Part shown: positions 35,723-47,376 of the stretch, piece by piece
Layout: the number at the start of each line of letters is the position of its first letter
How positions within the stretch are numbered: the stretch's first letter is position 1
From: Phytophthora hibernalis
Lineage: Eukaryota; Oomycota; Peronosporomycetes; Peronosporales; Peronosporaceae
Length of the DNA stretch: 64,000 nucleotides
Reading direction: 5' to 3'
Assembly (NCBI GenBank): GCA_012656075.1
Contig: JAAKBF010000221.1
Span: 248,001-312,000, forward strand
Program-made: the position numbers and the translations under genes
The notes under the pieces: model-generated
Database searches by the model: none
Seen by the model: only the letters and a program-made list of their open reading frames with translations
What the model was told of the DNA's origin: nothing

Positions 35723-36831
35723 ATGGCCGACAACGCACAGAACGCGCCCCCTGCACGCGGATTCTTCCCTGCTCTGCTGGTGCGTTTGGTCGCTTGGTGG
35801 TTTATTTGTATGTCGCTAAGTGTTGTTCACGCTTTCATTGGTTTGTGGTCAGGGAGGAGCAGTGGCAGGGACGTCCGTGGACATTGCGCTCTTCCCGCTG
35901 GACACCATCAAGACGCGACTGCAGTCCGCCCACGGCTTCTTCAAGGCTGGCGGCTTCCCCGGCGTCTACTCGGGCTTGTCTGCTGCCGCTGCGGGATCTG
36001 CTCCTGGAGGTGCGTGCACGAGGGCTTAGGTGCAGATGAATGTGTAGTGATTGACGCTTGCTGTGACCTGCAGGCGCGCTCTTCTTCAGCACCTATGAGA
36101 CGTCCAAGTCGCTGATTGGAATGGTTGCGCCGGACCAGAAACATTCTCCGCTCGTGCACATGGCCGCCGCTGCGTCGGGTGAAATGGTGTGTGTGTGGTC
36201 GGTCAGGTGCGGTGGTGTTGACATTGACTCATGTGGCTGTGTACTTAGGCAGCGTGTTTGGTGCGTACTCCCACCGAGATAGTGAAGCAGCGAATGCAGA
36301 CGGGGGTCTACAAGTCGCTGCCGGAAGCTCTCAATGCCATTCGCGCGGCTGAGGGCTTGGCAGGGTTCTACAGAGGCTATTGGAGCATGATCGCACGAGA
36401 AATTCCGTTTTCCTTTATTCAGTTCCCGCTGTGGGAGGGTCTGAAGGTAATGCGTATGTCAGGCAGCTCTTCGCGTGAATGGATACGACTAACACAATGT
36501 GTGCGTCTCACCCACAGTTCCGATGGTCGCAGCAGCAGAATGCCCCCGTCACCTCGCTACAGGGTGCGGTCTGCGGATCGATCGCTGGCGGCGTGGCAGC
36601 ATCCATCACTACCCCCTGGACGTTGTGAAGACGCGTTTGATGCTCGGCAAGGACGCCAAAGACGTTCCATACAAGGGCACACTGAACACGCTGTCGCGCG
36701 TGTACACGGACGAAGGTTTGAAGCGTCTGTTTTCGGGCGTCGGTCCGCGCACGATGTGGATCAGCATCGGCGGCTTCGTCTTCTTCGGCATGTACGAGAA
36801 GGCCACGTCGACGTTTGCCACGATCCTGTAA
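35723..36831 (+). CDS. SAMC: Mitochondrial S-adenosylmethionine carrier (SLC25A26/Pet8 type)
   Basis: Six-helix inner-membrane carrier that exchanges SAM for S-adenosylhomocysteine. Three repeats carry the PxDxxKxR signature: FPLDTIKTRLQ, RTPTEIVKQRMQ, TTPLDVVKTRLM. Family-specific parts are GFPGVYSGLSAAAAGSAPGALFF, YRGYWSMIAREIPFSFIQFPLWEGLK and WISIGGFVFFGMYE. Five exons. The last repeat is broken by a short C-run at 36612-36616; one more C restores TTPLDVVKTR. Length of about 270 residues fits. Substrate is assigned from similarity to SAMC, as the second signature (PTEIVKQR) is the SAM-carrier form. Confidence 0.87.
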
Positions 36832-37319
36832 CGCGGTCGACAGCGGCCCGTAGCGATAGCGGTTCCGATAAACAAATGTGGCGGCGCTCTCTGGAGAGGA
36901 CGGTGCCGTCTAGAACGTCAGTTGAACTTGAAGTGGCCACCGAGTGAATGAGAGGCGAATTGGCGCTGATTCTTGCCAGAGAAGTTTGCCTCTGAGACTC
37001 TGTGCTCAATGGGGTCGGATTGCTAGTGTACATGTACTGTGTTGTGCATCAGCGGCAAGGTGTCCCATACTGCGGATACGTAGTCTTGGTCAACAACATC
37101 ATCAGCTGGATCGCGGCGGCAAAAGATACGTCACTCAATTGAAACCCTCCCCTACTGGCTCACAATCACTCGTCGATACGCCGGCATACTTTAATCCAGT
37201 GAAAATTGTCGCAAGTGTCCTGGTTGTGTGGGGGTACGCAGCAGACAGCTCACTTTCGAATCTGCGCGCTGAAGCCCAAGCACCTCAGTTCCTTTTCCTC
37301 TCTCCACTCTACTATCAAG

Positions 37320-38319
37320 ATGGCCGCCTCCCCAACAAGAAGCTCCGCGAGGCCTCGCAGCTGGACCAGCTCAAGCAGTTCACGACGGTGGTGGCCGACA
37401 CGGGCGACTTCGAGCAGATCAACAAGTTCAAGCCGCAGGACGCCACGACCAACCCGTCGTTGCTGTTCAAAGCCGCCCAGATGGAGCAGTACTCGGCCCT
37501 CGTGGACGACGCCGTCGCGTACGGCAAGGGTCTGTCGGCTGACCTCTCGGAGAAGGAGCGTCTGGGCTACGTCATCGACAAGCTGTCGGTGAACTTCGGC
37601 CTGGAGATCCTCGGTCGTACCCGGCTACGTGTCCACTGAGGTGGATGCCCGCCTGAGCTTCGACACGGAGAGCACTATCGCGCGCGCCCACCGCATCATC
37701 GAGCTGTACTCGAAGGCCGGCATCGAGAAGGACCGCATCCTCATCAAGATTGCCAGCACGTGGGAGGGCATCCAGGCCTGTAAGAAGCTGCAGGAGGAGG
37801 GCATCTCCTGCAACATGACGCTGCTCTTCGGATTCGCCCAGGCCGTGGGCTGTGCCGAGGCCGGCGCCACCCTCATCTCGCCCTTCGTGGGCCGTATCCT
37901 GGACTGGCACAAGGCCAAGACCGGTAAGTCCAGCTACGAGTCGCACGAGGACCCCGGCGTCGTGTCCGTGACCAAGATCTACCAGTACTACAAAAGTACG
38001 ACTACAAGACCATCGTCATGGGTGCCAGCTTCCGTAACACTGGTGAGATCACCGAGCTGGCCGGCTGCGACCGCCTTACCATCTCCCCAACCTCCTGGAG
38101 GAGCTGACTAAGACCACCGCCAAGCTCGAGAAGAAGCTGGACTCCGAGACGGCCGGCAAGGCATACGTGGGCGAGAAGCTCTCGTACGCCGAGAAGGACT
38201 TCCGTCTGAGCATGAACGAGGACGCCATGGCCACGGAGAAGCTCGCCGAGGGCATCCGCGGCTTCAGCGCCGACATCGTCAAGCTCGAGACGATCCTCAA
38301 GACCAAGCTGGCCGCCTAA
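37320..38319 (+). CDS. TAL1: Transaldolase (pentose phosphate pathway), frame interrupted four times
   Basis: Transfers a dihydroxyacetone unit from sedoheptulose-7-phosphate to glyceraldehyde-3-phosphate. Signatures: VADTGDFEQINKFKPQDATTNPSLL, STEVDARLSFD, the Schiff-base lysine in RILIKIASTWEGI, CNMTLLFGFAQAVGCAEAG, ISPFVGRILDW, VMGASFRNTGEI, LAGCDRLTISPN. The frame is lost at CCCC 37330-37333 (one base), 37613 (two bases, EIL-VVPGY), AAAA 37992-37995 (one) and CCCC 38085-38088 (one). Adding those five bases gives 1005 nt, 334 residues plus stop, the normal length. An open frame running into it from 36944 is a product of the first deletion. Either a fully conserved gene with sequencing errors (favoured) or a very recent pseudogene. 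Confidence 0.93.
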
Positions 38320-38704
38320 ACGCCGGCGTAGCGAGCGCTCCTTGAGGTTATAGGAATTTCTGCATCGGGGTCAGCAAGGACTGCGTCCACGCGTCGTTGC
38401 ATGAATTTAACAAAAAATGAAGTCTTTGCATTCCAATCGCTGTCGTCTAGGTGAATGCACTTGAACTATACTATAGTGCTAGTACTACGTACTACATGTA
38501 CTAGTAGTAGTTGCCATGGACGCGGCGTATATGCAGCTCGCTCTTCCTCGCGCTCAAAGGCGGGAAAAGTTGCCATCGCACGATCGTAAAAGATCGCGTC
38601 AAGATCGCTTTGCTCGTACTTAGTGTGTCAATACACGGTACTCGTCGCCCCGGTCAACTCGAACGCCTCAATTGGTTATTGGCGCGCAGCGGATACAGGC
38701 GAAC
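38320..38704. promoter_or_regulatory. Intergenic with palindrome-rich block
   Basis: Between transaldolase and the PHD-finger gene. At 38466-38510 is a dense block of overlapping self-complementary words: ACTATACTATAG, AGTACTACGTACT, TACATGTA, CTAGTAG. Related words occur in gaps at 29531-29545 and 54522-54536. No coding support in the rest. Confidence 0.4.
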
Positions 38705-40509
38705 ATGGTGAACTTCGGGGACGAGTTCCAGCTCAGCCGCTGGTTCAACGGCAGCGCCAGCAGCGCACACGCCACGGACAGCGAGGACGGAGATGCCGCG
38801 GTTTCGGCGGACGATGCCGTGACGCCCTCGACGAGCGCGAGTCTCACCGAGTGCTTCATCTGCCACATGCCCAACCCCGAGTACATGTCCACGAACACGG
38901 CCAAAAAGGCGCCACCCGTGCCCGTGTGCTCTGTGGGATGCGAAGCCAAGTACCTGGAGATCAAGGGCATGCGGCCGTCGGGCGACGCCAGGGCCTGGAC
39001 CCCAACTACTGCTTCGTGTGTCACGCCGCCAACCCCGAGTTCTCGGTCTCCAACAAGCGCGCAGGGGCGCCGTCCCCGTGTGCAGCAAAGAGTGCGAGGA
39101 CACGTACCTCCGTCGCAAGAAGCAGCGCCTGGACGACAATCCGGCGACGTCCTCCAAGCGGGACGCCGAGCCCGCCAAGCGCCAGCGACGCACGCTCAAC
39201 TTCCTGGGCGACCAGCTGCTCGACAGCGCCGACGGCAAAGGCTACAAGAGCTGGTGGCTCGGAGCGCTCACGTTCTACGACTTTGTGTACCAACGCCACG
39301 GAATGTGGCACAGCTACTCGATCAGCAACGACGTGCCACGTGTCGACGCGTGCCTGATTAAATTCGGTACGTTTTCGGGAAACTAGTGGTGGTATTTTCG
39401 CTTTTGGATACTGATGATTTTCTTTTGTATTGATTACTTGTTGCCGGACAGCAACCTGCAACATTTATCGCGAGCTGGACCGCAGTACGGCGTACCTCCG
39501 AAAGCATGTGCTTCGATGGCAGCAATCCCACCAAGGGCGTCTGGGTCTGCGCGAAGTCCTTTGGATGGCAGTGGTGTTCAGGTATTGCAACCAACTCGAG
39601 ACTTTTCACAAACTCAAGGGCATCCCTAGCTCCGACAATTTCCCCACCTTCCAAAAGCGGTATGTAGTTGATTTTTCCTCGATTTGAATTGTAGTGTTAA
39701 CTGATATTTCTGGGGTCCATCTACAGTCTGCAAGCGATGGCAAAGCGCACCGACGACAGTGCACTTCTGGCCGGTGGCCGCGAGCTTACGGTGGCTTCTT
39801 ACCTTGAGGCACTGGAGCAAGTTTTGCAAAATATCGACGATATCACGGTTGCAGTGAAGGAGTGCACCACGTCTGAGGGCATTTTCGAAACCCTCCGCAA
39901 GTTCCAAGACAACGTTCTCGGATCGTTTACATGCTGGCAGGTGGTGTGCGATCTGATGGAGCTGCACATGCTGGCGGAGGACTTCATCACAGACGAGTTT
40001 GTATGGCTCAGCCACGATGCGAGGAAGAGTCTGGTGCAAATCTTTGGCAAAACCGCGCCCGTCCGTCAGAGTACGTCGCACTTGTGCGTCTGCTAGAACA
40101 ACGCCAGCTCCAAGGTTTTAAGGCTCTGCAGGTGGAATTCCCTTTCTTTATGAGCCAGAAGCTGGACTTGAAGAATATTGGACACGCGCTGCACGGCTTT
40201 CAAGTGTACCGCAACATCAAATTAATGGAGACAAAGCAGATCCACAAGCAGGAGCCCGGTACCTCGCAGCCTGTGCTGTACAACTCACGCACGTACATGA
40301 TGGACTCGGAGTACTGTGAGATTTGCTCGCAAGTTGAAAACGAGGATCAGTTGGTGCTGTGCGATATGTGTCAGCGCATGTTCCACAAGTACTGCATCAA
40401 CATGAATGAGCTGCCTCCGGCCTCGTGGGTGTGCATTGCGTGCAAGACGCTGCAGAACTACCCCCAAGAAGGTCTGGTGGTGGAGCAGGAAGTGATCTCC
40501 ATCGATTAA
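38705..40509 (+). CDS. PHD-finger protein with two C4 zinc fingers and a candidate DNA-base-modification helical domain
   Basis: Order: two similar zinc fingers, CFICHMPNPEYMS...VPVCSVGCEAKYL and CFVCHAANPEFSV...VPVCSKECEDTYL (CxxC-x19-CxxxC, MYM/TRASH/HIT-like). Then a helical domain, YKSWWLGALTFYDFVYQRHG, IYRELDRSTAYLRKHVLRW, LREVLWMAVVFRYCNQLETF, KLKGIP, KRTDDSALLAGGRE. Last is a canonical PHD finger CEICSQVENEDQLVLCDMCQ ending WVCIACK. The 'FRYCNQxETFxxLxGIP' pattern resembles, from memory, the alpha-glutamyl/putrescinyl thymine pyrophosphorylase or hmdU-kinase helical families of phage base hypermodification. Three one-base deletions: GGG 38991-38993, CC 39070-39071 and CCC 40058-40060. 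Two introns. PHD certain; helical assignment tentative. Convergent with the SANT gene, 28 bases between stops. Confidence 0.72.
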
Positions 40510-40537
40510 ACTAGGCAGCCTTTGCAAAGCGATAGTC

Positions 40538-42229
40538 TCAAGACGTTTGATTGAAATATACAAACGTTTCGCCGCTCCTACAGCTAATGACAGCAAGCTC
40601 ATCCGCATTTGGTTTTCGACGACGTCGCGGATGTTTTCTTCGTTGTGCGAACTTCGTTCTTGCTTTCCCATCGATTTTCACGACTTGATAATGCGAGTCG
40701 TTCTTCCAAACGTAATAGAAAGCGATCACGTCCCCGCAGGACTTGCTGCTAATCTGGCGCACGAAAGAACAACAACCATCAGCATCCAAGAAATTGTTTT
40801 TGCTCGCTGCTGCCACTAACCACATCGGTAATCCGCGGGAAATCCTTGCCATAACACTCAATTGCGACCTCAAATACTCGGATCTCGAAAGGAGTCCACG
40901 AGTCTATCATTCGCCCAGCAGATTTTGTTGAGTGAGCGAATGATAAAATACCAACAACGGAGACTTACCTAACACGGAGGACACGCAGCGGCGACAGTCC
41001 TCTGAGACCTTGCTGAAAGCAGGAAACGCGTTGTAAACCGAAGTCGGAAATCTTTTGTCTTTTGTGGTTGGACGCATATGCTGGCTGGGGAGAATACATT
41101 GCTCGGGCAGCATCCAGATAGTCTTGAATGTAGAGCTGACGCTCTAGGTAATAATCGCCGTAAGTTATCCTGAATAGACGAACGGTACAAAATATACGTA
41201 CTTCGAAGACAGTCCATGAGCTTGAGCGTCTCACTCGATACATTTGGTTCTGGCTCCGGTAGGAAATCGTCTGAGAAACTGCCGTCGTCTCGAGTTTTAG
41301 CGCATGATCCATGCTTCTTCCAGATGTAATAGAACGCGATAGTGTTCTTCACGTTTTTCCTGGGAAGCTGTAAGGCAAGCATTAAGTGAGCAACTTTGTA
41401 TAATCGATAACGCGGTCAAAATCGAACCACAACGGACACCTGTTCGGCTATCGAGTGGAAATCCTTGCCGAAGCGTTCGTAAGCCTCCTCAAAGAGGCCA
41501 ACCTCGAGACCCGTCCAATCATCTAAGCAGCATAATAACATCACATGTCAGTAAAAATTCCAATGCGTCTCACGCCGTATCAAGACTTACCAAGAACCTG
41601 GTGTGCCCGTAGCGGAGATATTAACGCTGCCAGGGCATCAAACGTAGATCGGCTTTTCAGTCCATACTGTACCACAACAGAAAACATACCAACCGTTTAG
41701 AATCAGCACGCTAACTTATCTCTATGTTTGAAGTATCCTTCCTTCGCCTCACCGAGTTGGGCTTCATCTTCAAAATGGCCGACGGTCTCCTCATCTCGAA
41801 CTGCATCTCATACAGCGCCCGCGCCGCTCGCAAATAGCGACGGATGTTGTTCATTTTCACTGCCCAAACAAAGTGCCACAATAATTGTCAGCCTCTCCGT
41901 ACCAACACTTGCACCCTCAGTCTTCCACCATCAGCATTGGCCGCGTCTGGAGCTTGGTCTCCTCTCCATATCGACGCCGCGGGTGCCACTTTGTGTCCAT
42001 CCTGTTCGTCCGCACTGCCAGCGTCGTCCCCACTGCTGCTGTCCAGTTTCAACTGCCGCAACGACCCAAATAATTAGAGAAAAGGACCCATTTTCTATCT
42101 ACTCTCGGCACCTACCGGACTGGGTCTCTTCTGCATCCTCAACAGCGCCGTCTTGTTGGGCGTCAACGGCGACCGCTCGTCGGACTCGGTCCGAGTCTCG
42201 GCGCCGTCGCTGTCCTTGCGGCGCGCCAT
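40538..42229 (-). CDS. Double-SANT chromatin protein (MTA/CoREST/RERE-like)
   Basis: At least six exons. Start MARRKDSDGAETRTESDERS at 42229. Two SANT domains: WTGLEVGLFEEAYERFGKDF...VKNTIAFYYIWKKHG (about 41520-41310) and WTPFEIRVFEVAIECYGKDF...CGDVIAFYYVWKNDS (about 40905-40690). The 'K(N/S)xxxxIAFYYxWKK' ending is that of SANT domains in histone deacetylase corepressors rather than DNA-binding Myb. Between them is a helical stretch with YLERQLYIQDYLDAARAMY and basic NHKRQKIS. The tail is basic (RRKHPRRRRKPN). No ELM2 domain could be read. Its 3' end lies only 28 bases from the PHD-finger gene on the opposite strand; both look chromatin-related. Exon limits are approximate. Confidence 0.7.
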
Positions 42230-42319
42230 ACTCGGCGAAGAATGGGCTCGTAAGTCGACCAAAAAATCAAGCGCTACCCATTTCGACTTAAGTACGATCC
42301 AACAGAAGAAGCTTTGAGC

Positions 42320-45300
42320 ATGACGACGTCGGCGGACGATGCGGCGGATTTCCTCCGTCGCCTGTCCATCGCAGATGCCAAGGTGCTGCTAGAGAGGACG
42401 AGGTGCGTCTGGTGTAGCAGGGGAGGGCTGCAGTAATGTACTGAGCCTGTGACTGACTGTGCAGGAAAGAGAAGGAGAATAAGACCAAGGAGATGCAGAA
42501 GATGATAGGCGTGAGGTACCGCGACCTCATCGAGTCGGCGGACAAGATCGTCAACATGCACTCGGCCGCTCTGCGTCTCGAGGTGTCGCTCAAGGAGATG
42601 CCTGAGAAGTGGAAGCAGATGGAGTTAGCGCTAGCGACTGCGTTGGCACTGGAGAACCAAGTGGAAGAAAGTGAAAAATAGCTGAAGCCCCTGTTTTGGA
42701 GACGCAAGAGGGGTTTCTGGAAAATCAGGACGACAAAGTGGCCCTCCTGGTGGAAGTACCGGAGAAGATGTGGCAGCTGCTGGACGAAGGAGAGTCTCTG
42801 AAGGCACTGGAGCTGTACCAGCGCGCGGAAAGATCCATGCCGAATGTGTCGCCAAGTCGGCAGAGCAGGAATTTCCCTTTCTGCAGACGCAGTGGGCGTG
42901 CATCCAATGCTTCCGACCGGTATGGTGAACAAGCAGGTTGTGCTTTTTGTTGAGATGCTAATTTGTGTCCTATTGCTTGTAGAGAATGATAGCGTGTGCG
43001 AAAAGTTATCTGACATGCCGAGGAAAGGAAAGTCGGTTCTACGCCGAAAACCTGTGCACACTAGCTGTTTTGAACGACCCTCCAATTGGGCCTGAAGAGC
43101 TTTGCAAACTCTTTCTGAAGGCTCGATCCAAATGGATGACGCCTATTCACAAAAGAGACGGCGATGAGCTGCGTGCACAGACTCCTTCCAGAAAAGAACG
43201 CGTTCTGATGATTATTTTGAAAACTATCAGCATGACGATGGCACAGACCGAGGAAATATTTGGCGATAGAAGCATTGCCAGCCTGTTAAGCTCGACGACT
43301 CAACTACCAGGGTTCAAGAACGGACTAGAGAACTTTGTTTCGTCGGGAGGACTGTTGAAATTGATGTGCGAGTGGTTCCAGCGAAAACGACGACAGGTAT
43401 GATAATGGAGTGAGAGAACTCTGAGTCCAGCTATGACACCTTCGTTTAACGGTCGGCTTCTTTGTATACAGATTCTTGAGGTGGCATCACCAATCATTTC
43501 GAGTATCGACTCGATTTCTCTCTTGTCCCAAGTCCAATCCAAGCTGTACGCCGTCAACAAAGCCAGCGGTGGCTGCCAAAACGTTCAACTTTGGAGTCGG
43601 GTTCTCAGTGAAACGCATTTAACCCCATCTGGAATCCCTGAGGGCAGTTCTGTTGAATCGGTATTCTCTATTCTTTTCGCTGAATCCTTTCGGAAACGAA
43701 CTCGCGATTTGGTGCAACACTCGTTTGTCGAAGCTCTTGAAGCTATCAAAGTCAAATTCGCGCAAGCTTGGAAGACACGGTGGTTGGGATTTCTCGAAGC
43801 GACTATCGGTTGAGGAATGTGAAATTCTACGACTACTTCGAGACTATTCAAAAGAAGGCGGCTGATTTGGATGCAACTGACCTCCAAAGCGTTTTGATAG
43901 AGGAATTTCTTCGCACGTTATTCAAGCTGGTCTTGTTCTTCGAACAGCAATACCCCTCCCTGGAAATCAGAAGACGGATGCTGCGAGCAACGCGGTTCAA
44001 TTACCAAGTATCTTTTGAGCATCTCCAATATATTTGCGGGAATTGTAGCTGCCTCGCCTCGCCAAATGACCAAATTGTTTCCCGGAATGCAAGCACCGTA
44101 TTGATACCGGAGAGGGATCCTTCACTCGTGGCAGTTGGTCCGGTATTTGAGAGCTACTGCAGGGGTGGCTTCGTGGAGAAGGCACACATCAAGTCTGCGC
44201 TGGAGGTAAGCTGCATTTTATCTCGTTTGCTGATGCTGGCTGGTACAATAACTGAAAGAGGTCTTAATCTTACTTTTTGCAAGGAAATATTTGAGGGTGG
44301 GGAAAACTCGCAATCATGTTTCATTGACGAAGAGTTGAAGCGGGTCGATGCTCTTGGACTCCATTCCCTTTATCTCGTATCCGAGATCAAGCGTAGAGCA
44401 TCGTACCCTCAGCTCTTCGTAAATGTGCTGCACGGGCTTTCAAAAATATTGCGAGGCGTGGGCTTCCATCCTTCTTGAGCAGAAAATCGAGCCGTTGCGC
44501 GAGTTGACGCAGATCGAGCAGTATGATTCAACCAACGAGGTACACATCCGATGTTGCCATTGCTGGGTAACGGTACCGTATTGCTAACTTTTCTTCGTAT
44601 GTACATCTAGGAATGGATCGCCACGCACGAGGGGTGGATCGAACAAGTGATTTCTGACGAAGGTCTTGATGGAGACACCGATGATTCGTCGTCCGAGTCC
44701 GAAATGGCACTTGGCGACGAGAAAGTATGGCTACCGTGGTGTGAAACACCGACAGTGTCCAGTTTCCTGTTTTCTTGCTGTTACAGCTTGGATGATGCCA
44801 ATCGCTTGATACAAAACTCCATCGGAACCAAACACGAGCAGATCAAGCTGATGCAACGTACCATTCGCGAGGCTCTAGTGGAGCAACTTACGATCGTCAG
44901 CGCGGCGGTGTATGATGCTGCAGTAACTCTTCTCGTCGAAGCGAGGACAACTCAAAAGGATTCGGTGCTCAATTTTGGTGAATGCTGCATCCAGCAGTTT
45001 CTATTTGACATGTACTTCATCCGCGCAACGTTGGGATTTTCCGATTTCATTCGCTTTGGTTGGGGTGATGAATTGAATCCAGAGGAATGCTCGCCTGGGT
45101 TACTGAAGCTGAAAAGCTTGTTCGAGCGTATGCGTGAGTTCATTGATCCCGTAGACTGGGAGATATATGGCCCGCAGTTGATCGAGAATGTTGTGCTGCA
45201 ATTTCGGAAGAGCCGACTGCTCTTTTCATCGCTCTCCGAATCAAATGGTATCAACAAAATCAGTAAGTGGGCGACGTTTAATACGGGGGTCACGTTGTTA

Positions 45301-45711
45301 TGTGTAAGCTTGTCTAACTTGTTTCTGACGTTATGAGCAGACGGAAAAGACATCGTAATTGGAGCTCAAGATACCAGGCCCCTAGCCCGGATTGCGGAGC
45401 CCGTTGCCAGGTTCTCGCTACTTCCCGTTCCTTCCAACCGCCGTAGGTTCCAGCGTACCATATCACGCTCAAGTGAGGATGACACAGCTGAAGGACGAAG
45501 TCGAACAAACAGCAGTACTCTTTTTCACGAACGCGTGGGTGGAGACGACGCACCTAGTTCGCAGTCATCGGCTATGAAGCTTCAGAATCTCTTATCGTCG
45601 TCGGCAAGCTCGAACATCCTCTCTGCGGCAACGTCAGGTACCAATTTGCTTTCCTCTGCGGCGAAAGGCATCGGATTCTTGTCTTCTGCAACGAGCAACA
45701 CATATTTTTGA
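42320..45711 (+). CDS. COG1: Conserved oligomeric Golgi complex subunit 1
   Basis: Second COG complex subunit in this window. The N-terminal Vps51-type region is clear: FLRRLSIADAKVLLERTR, then MIGVRYRDLIESADKIVNMHSAALRL. The rest is a long helical protein of about 1000 residues ending in a Ser-rich tail (SSSASSNILSAATSG). Six or so introns. One-base deletions in AAAAA 42674-42678, AAA 42829-42831 and TTT 43790-43792, and a frame change between 44409 and 44470, break it into pieces; the first three are repaired by adding one base to the run. Family conservation fades beyond the N-terminus, as usual for COG1. Start at 42320 is 90 bases from the divergent SANT gene start. Confidence 0.8.
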
Positions 45712-45789
45712 ACTCAATAGAATGGCGACACGTAGCAGTTCAATGGTCACTCGTGTTGTTTGATCTCTACTCTATGGTTGATCAAGCTT

Positions 45790-47376
45790 CTACTCCACAA
45801 ACTTCATGGATGCACGCTTCTTGGAGAGGGCCCCCATTGTTGGTCGTACACTTTGGCAAAAGCTCCGATATCGACGTCCTTGTCCTTCGCCAGCGAATCC
45901 TTATCCGAAAAGAACTCGTTGGTGACAACGGTCACCGTGTCGGCCATCAGGTCACGAATGACGAAGTGCAGGCGGTCGCCGGTTTGCTTGAAGTCCGGGC
46001 CGGGGTTGAACTCCAGGAGCCACACGTTGAAGTCCTCGTCCACCATGAAGTCCGCACCGTAAATCTCAAAGCAGTTCGGCAACGGCTGGAAGACCGAAAA
46101 CTCACCCTTGTACGCATCAAACGTCTCTGCAGTGATGCGGCCAATATCAGCAAGAATTTTGGCCTTCTTGCCAGCAGCATCAGCAACACCTTGCTCCGCT
46201 AGAATCTCCTCGATATTATCGAGCAACAGTACGCACTCGCTCTCAACAAAACCCGGGTGACTTTGCTGCTGGAAAGTGTTGGTGATGTGTGAATAGTTGT
46301 TGTCCGTGTCGGCCTCTCGGTACTGTTCAAGAGCACAGAGCACGAGGCAGTGCTGGTAGACGAACACCTTCAGACCTCCAACCGCTAGCACATACACGCG
46401 GATGTGGAACTTGCGTCCACGCAAGAGCAGCGGGCGCTGGATGTACTCCTGTACCACCCACTCACGGATGTCGGTCCACTCGTTAACGATACTGCGCAGC
46501 TTCTTGAAGTCCTTGACCACATTCACTTCGGCGCCCTTGTTGGTGGCGCTGGGCTTCATAATCCACGTGTTATTCTCCGCCTCCAACGTCTGCTTCACTT
46601 CCCACAGACACGAGTCCAGACGCTGACGGAACGAGATGCCGAACTGGGCCATACTCTCGTCGTAGGCCTCCCACGTGTCCACCACAAGCGTTCGAGGCAG
46701 CGCCTTGCTCAGCATACAGTCCGGGTGCTTCATGATGTACTTGGACAGGTAGATGGACAGCTGCGCTTTGCGCGAGAGGCCCTTGCGCACGCAGTAGGAG
46801 TTGGCCACCACTTTTCCGGCCAGGATACTCTTCCAGTCCAGATTTTCATACTCGTCCCACTGCAACCACAGCGAAAGACGTCATCGTTAGCGGCAACATC
46901 TCACCAAGTCACTTGAATGGCTACTAGCCTCTCACGATCAAATCCGGCAGCTCCTTCTGGTCCGACTCGTCGTTCGACAGCACCGTGTACATGGCGGGAT
47001 GCAGCGCGAACGCGCGGTCCACGAGCGGCTCCACGTACTCGCTGGGAACACTCACGCGTGCCACCAGTCCCTGCTTGAAGCCATCGGCCGCCTCGCCCTC
47101 CAGCAGTCGGTACTGGATCGCCAGCGCTAACTCACTCGTCTGCCAATGTTGCATCTTGGACGAATGACCACCATCAAGGGTGACGAACTGCACGCCGCCC
47201 CATTGGCTGAAAATGGATGAAAACCCCATGTCGAAGTCCCATACTGTATCCAAGTCACTGTCGTTCACCCGCATCGTATCTCACCAAATCAGGCGGTTGA
47301 ACACCAAGTGGCAATCCATTCCGCATCCATTCTGCCCCCCGTAAAAGACCTTCACTCCTCGTTTCTCTAGGCCCAT
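45790..47376 (-). CDS. Tubulin-tyrosine ligase family protein (TTL/TTLL12-like)
   Basis: ATP-grasp ligase that adds amino acids to tubulin or related substrates. Motifs: NNTWIMKPSATNKGAEVNVV, WVVQEYIQRPLLLRGRKFHIRVYV, and the metal-binding FEIYGADFMVDEDFNVWLLEFNPGPDF. The end of the frame is corrected by one base in CCCCC (plus, 45831-45835), giving ALSKKRASMKFVE and stop at 45790. The N-terminus is unclear. Exon 1 has VWDFDMGFSSIFSQWGG from ATG 47274. Upstream MGLEKRGVKVFYGGQNGC, from ATG at 47376, is in the same frame but separated by one TGA. If that piece is real, this start codon overlaps the divergent myosin start. Tubulin tyrosination, glycylation or glutamylation cannot be told apart here. 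Confidence 0.82.

Noticed and set aside
36944..37639. 231-codon frame running into transaldolase
   Set aside because: The upstream part has no family match; it joins the transaldolase frame only because one C is missing at 37330-37333.
4509..45711. Calling PSTK, COG2, COG1, transaldolase and PIKfyve pseudogenes
   Set aside because: Breaks are small run-length deletions, with all conserved blocks kept; sequencing error explains them better.
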